Part shown: in pieces, positions 8,349 through 12,024 of the stretch
How the letters are laid out: each line of letters starts with the position of its first letter
Numbering within the stretch: position 1 is the stretch's first letter
DNA from: Thiobacillus sp.
GTDB lineage: Bacteria; Pseudomonadota; Gammaproteobacteria; Burkholderiales; Thiobacillaceae
Direction: 5' to 3'
Length of the DNA: 12,024 nucleotides
Assembly: GCA_024710445.1 (NCBI GenBank)
Contig: JANJUT010000155.1
Location: 1-12,024 of the forward strand
Program-made: the position numbers and the translations under genes
The notes under the pieces: model-generated
Seen by the model: only the letters and a program-made list of their open reading frames with translations
The model's database searches: none
What the model was told of the DNA's origin: nothing

Positions 8349-8369
8349 GTTGTTCTCCGCTGCTTGTTT

Positions 8370-11312
8370 TTATGTTTGCTCGGCACGTCCTGAAGCATGA
8401 ATGACAGGCGCGCTGAGGACCAGCTCGACGTGGAGCATTACCCCGTCCTCATATAAGTTTAGCTGGGCACCGTGTCGTGGCAATAGCGTACGGATCAAAT
8501 CCAGCCCGGTGCCGCATCCCGTTCCGGTCGTCAGGTTGAGGTTGCCTGGCCAGGAATCGCCAGGGTTGCTGATGTGGACCGTCGTCAGCTTGTCATCCCC
8601 ATTCAATGCAATGGCCACGCCTGTGCCATCGGCATGCCGGCCATGCTTGAATGCATTGTGGATCAGTTCGTTGAGGATCAGGGCGATGGTGACGGTTGCC
8701 CCGCTGTCGAGCCAGACATCGCCTGGCTGCGTATCCTGGATGGTCGGAGAATGGGGGACCAGGGCCATGGCGGCGGCGGCGTTGCTCACCTCGAGCAGCA
8801 ACTCGCGCAGTTGCAGTTCCTGTTGTGGCAAGCGGCTCTGCAATCCATGGATCACGGCAACCGTGTTGACCTGGGCGATGGCCGATTCGAGAACAGGCTG
8901 GATGCCGGGATTCTCGGTGATGTGCTGGCGTAGCAGGCCGATGACCCCTTGCAGATTGTTCTTGATGCGGTGGTGGACTTCCCGCACCAGCGCATCGCGC
9001 TGGCTGGCTTCGTGAGCCAGCCGTTCCTGCTCGGCCTGTTTGTTGGCTGTGATGTCCAGGGCGGTGAACGTGACGCCCTGGGCAAGATCGTCTTCCACGA
9101 TGGGGGACGAAGACAGCAAGACATGGATGACTTTCCCGTCCTTGCGAAGCCAGCGCGTTTCCATCGAACCGATGCCGTGCATCTGGATCTGGCGGTATTT
9201 CTCCTCCCCGACATGATCGAAATCTGCCTGCGTCGGGTAGAGCATGCGGGAAGACTGACCGACCAGTTCTTCGGTGCGGTAGCCGGTCATGCGGACCATG
9301 GCTTCGTTGACTTCCTGGAAAACCCGGTGCACCAGCACGCCGATGCCCACCGGCGCGGCGCGCAGGATGCTGCGGTAGCGTGCCACACTCCGGTGCAAGG
9401 TTCGCTCGGCCTGTTTGCGCTGCGAGATGTCATGGATAAAGGCAAGCAGCCTGCCGCCCCTGGAATCAGGCCTGTAGTGGACGTTGATCTCCATATTGAT
9501 CAAGCGGCCATTCTTGTGCAGGTGCTGCGTCTCGAAGCGGTCCTGGCCACGCGCCATGATCAGCTGGATATGCTCGGCAGCCTGTTCGGGTGATTTGTTG
9601 AAGTCCAGGTCGGCGATCGATAATTGCAATAGTTCCTCTCGGCTGTAGCCCATTATTCGGGTGTAGGCATCATTGCAATCCATGATCCGACCCTGCGTGT
9701 CCAGCGCCAGAAAGCCGTCCAGCGAGGCCTGGATCATGGCCCGATATTGCTCGTCGTATTCGCGGCGGCGCGTCATGTCTTCGGCAATGCCCGCCATGCG
9801 ATACACCGTGCCCTGCTCATTCAGAATCGGAAAGGTGCGCACCCAGAGCCAGCGAATGACGTTGTCGCCGACGATGATGCGGTACTCCAGCTCGACGCCT
9901 TGCCGATGCTCGCGCTGCCACACAAAGGCCGCGGTCACACGCTCCAGGTCATCCGGATGAACAGCGCCGAGGAAGGCACGGGCATTCTGGTAAAGGCTGC
10001 CGACCGGCTTGCGGAACAGGGTTTCAAAGGCCGGGCTGATGTAGAGAAAACGGTCTTCTTCAAGATCGCGTATCCAGAATGCCTCGTTGATATTTTCTGC
10101 AAATTGCTGAAAACGTTCATTCGCTTCTTTCAGGTGCAATTCGGCAAGCTGTCGCGCGGTGATGTCGCGCGCCACCACTGCCATCAGCGATTTTCCTTCG
10201 GCTGCGAACGGCCGCAAGCTGACTTCCACCGGAAATGTCGAGCCATCCTTGCGCTGATGTAGGGTCTGGATCATCCCTGCGTCGGGCTGGCCGGACAGCA
10301 CCCGATCGAAACGTTCACTCAGGCGGGTCCTGTTAAAAAGCGGCTTGATGTCATCCGGCCCGAGGGCGAGCAGCTCCTCACGGGTGTAGCCCAGGCTGGC
10401 GCATGCCGTTTCATTGGCGTCGATAAAGCGCATGGTTGCCGGGTCAATCAGAAAGATCGCATCCGGCGCGTTGTCGAGCGCCATCCGGAAACGCTTTGCT
10501 GCCTGCCCGGTATGGCGATCCATGAGCGCACGCGGATCGAGTCTTTGTTGCGCCGCTTCCTGCAGCGCCTGCCATTCATCTGTCACGTCACGGGCGGTGC
10601 CCAGCAGCTCAAGGGCTTTCCCTGTCCTGTCAAAGCGGGCCGAGCAACGCAGGCGCAACATGCGTACAGGGTCATCCGCGTGGGCGAGCCTTACTTCAAG
10701 CTCTCCCGGCTCGCCACCCTGCAACAGGGTTTCGATCGCCTGCAACACCCGGGGCTGGTCACCGGCATGCATGCGCTGCAAAAAAGTCTCGAAACGCGGT
10801 TCGAACGTATCGGGAGTCAAGTCGAACAAACGCAGCATCTCGTCCGAGGCCGCGACATGATTGTTCTGCAGGTTCCAGCGCCAGTTGCCGATATGCGCCG
10901 CGGCCTGGGCTTCAGCCAGATGTACCTCGCTGGCTTTCAGCCGGCCGAGCAGGGCATGCCGGTCGAGTGCCGCCTCCACTGCGCGTCCCAGTTCCCGTTC
11001 GTTGAACGGTTTGGTCAGGCAGGCCGCTGGTGCGCGCTCGAGCAACGCTTCGTCGGTAGCTGCGGCCAGGTACAGAACCGGAATGTCGTAGCGCGCCAGC
11101 AGGATGTCTGCGGTCTCAATGCCACCCAGTTCACCGGGCAGGTCACCATCCATGAGCACCAGATCGGGGTATTCCGCGTTCGCCAGTGCGAGGGCTTCAT
11201 GACCCGTCGCGACCGTGCCGATACACGGATAGCGGTTGGCGCGCAGCCAGTATTGCAGCAGGTGGACGGTGTCTGGATCGTCCTCGACAATCAGGATGCG
11301 GGCGTGGGTCAT
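8370..11312 (-). CDS. Soluble hybrid sensor histidine kinase: REC-PAS5-HisKA_2-HATPase
   Basis: This is a 980-residue protein with no transmembrane segment, so it is cytoplasmic. Receiver domain about 3-118: D11/D12, phospho-acceptor D55 in LVLMDGDLPG, K101 in LTKPF. Five PAS domains follow, about 128-248, 270-390, 398-515, 520-633 and 640-757, several ending in the PAC-type DIT/DMT/DIS motif. The kinase core starts with the HisKA_2 box EVHHRIKNNLQ (778-788; H781 is the likely phospho-His). It continues with the N-box LNELIHNAFKHG (880-891) and a glycine-rich GTGCGTGLDLI (930-940). The usual DxGxG box reads ISNPGD (914-919), with Asn in place of Asp. The ATG at 11312 is chosen because it starts exactly at the receiver fold. 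A GTG at 11348 would add 12 residues and has no ribosome-binding site. The protein probably phosphorylates the ANTAR regulator 21 bp downstream. The N-terminal receiver could take input from another kinase. Confidence 0.93.
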   Translation of the reverse strand: MTHARILIVEDDPDTVHLLQYWLRANRYPCIGTVATGHEALALANAEYPDLVLMDGDLPGELGGIETADILLARYDIPVLYLAAATDEALLERAPAACLTKPFNERELGRAVEAALDRHALLGRLKASEVHLAEAQAAAHIGNWRWNLQNNHVAASDEMLRLFDLTPDTFEPRFETFLQRMHAGDQPRVLQAIETLLQGGEPGELEVRLAHADDPVRMLRLRCSARFDRTGKALELLGTARDVTDEWQALQEAAQQRLDPRALMDRHTGQAAKRFRMALDNAPDAIFLIDPATMRFIDANETACASLGYTREELLALGPDDIKPLFNRTRLSERFDRVLSGQPDAGMIQTLHQRKDGSTFPVEVSLRPFAAEGKSLMAVVARDITARQLAELHLKEANERFQQFAENINEAFWIRDLEEDRFLYISPAFETLFRKPVGSLYQNARAFLGAVHPDDLERVTAAFVWQREHRQGVELEYRIIVGDNVIRWLWVRTFPILNEQGTVYRMAGIAEDMTRRREYDEQYRAMIQASLDGFLALDTQGRIMDCNDAYTRIMGYSREELLQLSIADLDFNKSPEQAAEHIQLIMARGQDRFETQHLHKNGRLINMEINVHYRPDSRGGRLLAFIHDISQRKQAERTLHRSVARYRSILRAAPVGIGVLVHRVFQEVNEAMVRMTGYRTEELVGQSSRMLYPTQADFDHVGEEKYRQIQMHGIGSMETRWLRKDGKVIHVLLSSSPIVEDDLAQGVTFTALDITANKQAEQERLAHEASQRDALVREVHHRIKNNLQGVIGLLRQHITENPGIQPVLESAIAQVNTVAVIHGLQSRLPQQELQLRELLLEVSNAAAAMALVPHSPTIQDTQPGDVWLDSGATVTIALILNELIHNAFKHGRHADGTGVAIALNGDDKLTTVHISNPGDSWPGNLNLTTGTGCGTGLDLIRTLLPRHGAQLNLYEDGVMLHVELVLSAPVIHASGRAEQT

Positions 11313-11422
11313 GGGGCTCTTGTGGTCAGGGGAAGAGATCGCTTCCACGTTATAAAGCGGTGGTTTGCGGATGATTCTGGTGGATAAGGCCCGAGTGATG
11401 CAAGGCTTGGTCGTTTGTGGTC

Positions 11423-11451
11423 TTGACAGTTTTGCTGCCGGATTTTAAAAA
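11423..11451 (+). promoter_or_regulatory. Candidate sigma-70 promoter towards the globin sensor (distal)
   Basis: A perfect -35 TTGACA (11423-11428) is followed, after a 17-bp spacer, by TAAAAA (11446-11451), a 4/6 match to the -10 consensus. Transcription would run right and give a leader of about 220 nt before the globin-sensor ATG at 11678. This is a consensus match only. Confidence 0.4.
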
Positions 11452-11461
11452 TGATAAGCAG

Positions 11462-11477
11462 ATCGACAAATATCGAT
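11462..11477. repeat. Inverted repeat ATCGA-N6-TCGAT
   Basis: Arms ATCGA (11462-11466) and TCGAT (11473-11477) flank a 6-nt centre in the AT-rich divergent region, between the two candidate rightward promoters. The size suits a dimeric regulator operator, but the arms are short and chance is possible. Confidence 0.35.
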
Positions 11478-11490
11478 TGGAAGCTATTGT

Positions 11491-11518
11491 TTTAAAAACG
11501 TAAATTTCAACGTACAAT
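11491..11518 (+). promoter_or_regulatory. Candidate sigma-70 promoter towards the globin sensor (proximal)
   Basis: TACAAT (11513-11518, 5/6 to the -10 consensus) lies 16 bp after TTTAAA (11491-11496, 4/6 to the -35 consensus) in the most AT-rich part of the intergenic region. The leader would be about 150 nt. It may act instead of, or in tandem with, the TTGACA element upstream. Confidence 0.35.
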
Positions 11519-11534
11519 TCTTTCAACTAGCAGG

Positions 11535-11555
11535 TCCAACCCAAACCCCGTTGGA
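11535..11555. repeat. Inverted repeat TCCAAC-N9-GTTGGA
   Basis: Perfect 6-bp arms TCCAAC (11535-11540) and GTTGGA (11550-11555) surround a 9-nt C/A-rich centre. The element lies downstream of both candidate rightward promoters, so it could be an operator or a hairpin in the 5' leader of the globin-sensor transcript. The function is not known. Confidence 0.4.
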
Positions 11556-11677
11556 ACATTTCTAGATTTATTAGAGAGTTCTATCGGCGTGTCTATTTGT
11601 TTTCCCTTACATGATGAAGCGCTTGTGGCCTGCGCCCTGCAGCAAGCCGTACTCCAGTACAGGACCGGAGCCGAGGC

Positions 11678-12024
11678 ATGAAGCGGCCGGATCATGTTTC
11701 GAAGCTTGCCGCTCAGTCGTCAGTTCTGGACGCGCACGAAATTGCCGAGCGCAAGAATTTCCTCGAATTCACCCAGGTCGACAGCGATCGCCTGGGCAGC
11801 CTGCATAATCAGCTGGAGCCGGTAGGCTATGCCTTTGCTGAGTCGTTCTATGCCCATCTGCTTGAATTTGCGCCGTTGCGTCACCTGTTGCCGGATGAGC
11901 ATTCACTGGACCGCTTGCGGCGCTCCCAGTCTGAGTATTTCAGTCGACTGACCGCTGGCGATTATGGCGATGACTATGTGCTCAACCGGCAGCTGGTCGG
12001 CCAGGTGCATCACCGTATCGGACT
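11678..12024 (+). CDS. Globin-coupled sensor, N-terminal haem domain (partial, runs off the window)
   Basis: The open frame from the ATG at 11678 runs without a stop to the window edge (115 complete codons). The ATG follows GGAG (11667-11670) and GAGG (11673-11676). The sequence matches the sensor-globin (protoglobin-like) domain. It has a helical start with ERKNFLEFT (24-32); FAESFYAHLL (53-62), where Y58 fits the distal B10 Tyr; LLPDE; QSEYFSRLTAGDY (84-96); and VHHRIG (110-115), where H111 fits the proximal haem ligand of the family HxRIGL motif. Globin-coupled sensors bind O2, NO or CO through haem and pass the signal to a C-terminal output, most often a diguanylate cyclase, a methyl-accepting signalling domain or a kinase. 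The output domain lies beyond this window. Its divergent placement beside a c-di-GMP locus makes a GGDEF output plausible but unproven. Confidence 0.85.
   Translation, partial: MKRPDHVSKLAAQSSVLDAHEIAERKNFLEFTQVDSDRLGSLHNQLEPVGYAFAESFYAHLLEFAPLRHLLPDEHSLDRLRRSQSEYFSRLTAGDYGDDYVLNRQLVGQVHHRIG

Larger units (their letters stand above)
11313..11677. other. Divergent intergenic region, AT-rich core
   Basis: This is 365 bp without a convincing gene, between the divergent kinase and globin-sensor genes. The segment from about 11440 to 11600 is clearly AT-rich against GC-rich flanks, as expected for a promoter region. It holds promoter-like elements facing right and several short inverted repeats, listed separately. 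For the leftward kinase, a TATAAC (11352-11347, minus strand) could be a -10 whose transcript would start just upstream of the ATG at 11312, but no -35 fits. A TATCAT (11456-11451, minus strand) is also a possible -10, again without a good -35. Confidence 0.7.

Noticed and set aside
11313..11348. GTG start at 11348 for the kinase gene
   Set aside because: It adds 12 non-conserved residues before the receiver domain and has no ribosome-binding site. The ATG at 11312 begins exactly at the fold.
11611..11808. 65-residue rightward open frame ahead of the globin-sensor gene
   Set aside because: It overlaps the globin domain in another frame and its translation is Pro/Arg/Ser-rich with no recognisable feature.

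Overview
The window looks like chromosomal DNA from a Gram-negative proteobacterium, most likely a betaproteobacterium with many environmental sensors. This rests on the GC-rich coding sequence, the long multi-PAS and c-di-GMP proteins, the UrtA/AmiC-type binding protein and the globin-coupled sensor. The taxonomic assignment is an inference. No rRNA, tRNA, insertion sequence, CRISPR array or phage gene was seen.

Left part (1-2802). Two small overlapping genes point right: a HicA-like protein (84-362) and a small exported protein of unknown role (346-666). Converging on them from the other strand are a two-domain phosphotransferase/P-loop kinase (682-2211) and, upstream of it, a short DksA/TraR-type zinc-finger protein (2287-2685). 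These look like ordinary accessory or housekeeping genes.

Central part (2803-11312). Four genes lie head to tail on the minus strand and form one signalling locus. In order of transcription they are: a soluble hybrid histidine kinase with an N-terminal receiver, about five PAS domains and a HisKA_2-type kinase core (8370-11312); an ANTAR response regulator of the AmiR/EutV type, which would bind RNA (7773-8348); a UrtA/AmiC-like amide/urea-type binding protein with an N-terminal signal or anchor (6441-7670); and a membrane Cache-HAMP-PAS3-GGDEF-EAL protein (2803-6444). The kinase and regulator are 21 bp apart. The binding protein and the c-di-GMP enzyme overlap by 4 bp (ATGA). The regulator and binding protein are separated by a 102-nt leader holding three arms that can form two mutually exclusive hairpins, the last one abutting the start codon. 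The working model (inference) is a two-output system: a cytoplasmic kinase drives an RNA-binding antiterminator, possibly acting on the leader inside its own operon. The antiterminator would then set the level of a periplasmic solute sensor whose partner enzyme makes or degrades c-di-GMP.

Right part (11313-12024). A 365-bp gene-free region with an AT-rich core and several short inverted repeats separates the kinase from a divergent gene that runs off the window. That gene begins with a globin-coupled-sensor haem domain with a visible distal Tyr and proximal His, so a gas/redox sensor sits back to back with the c-di-GMP locus.
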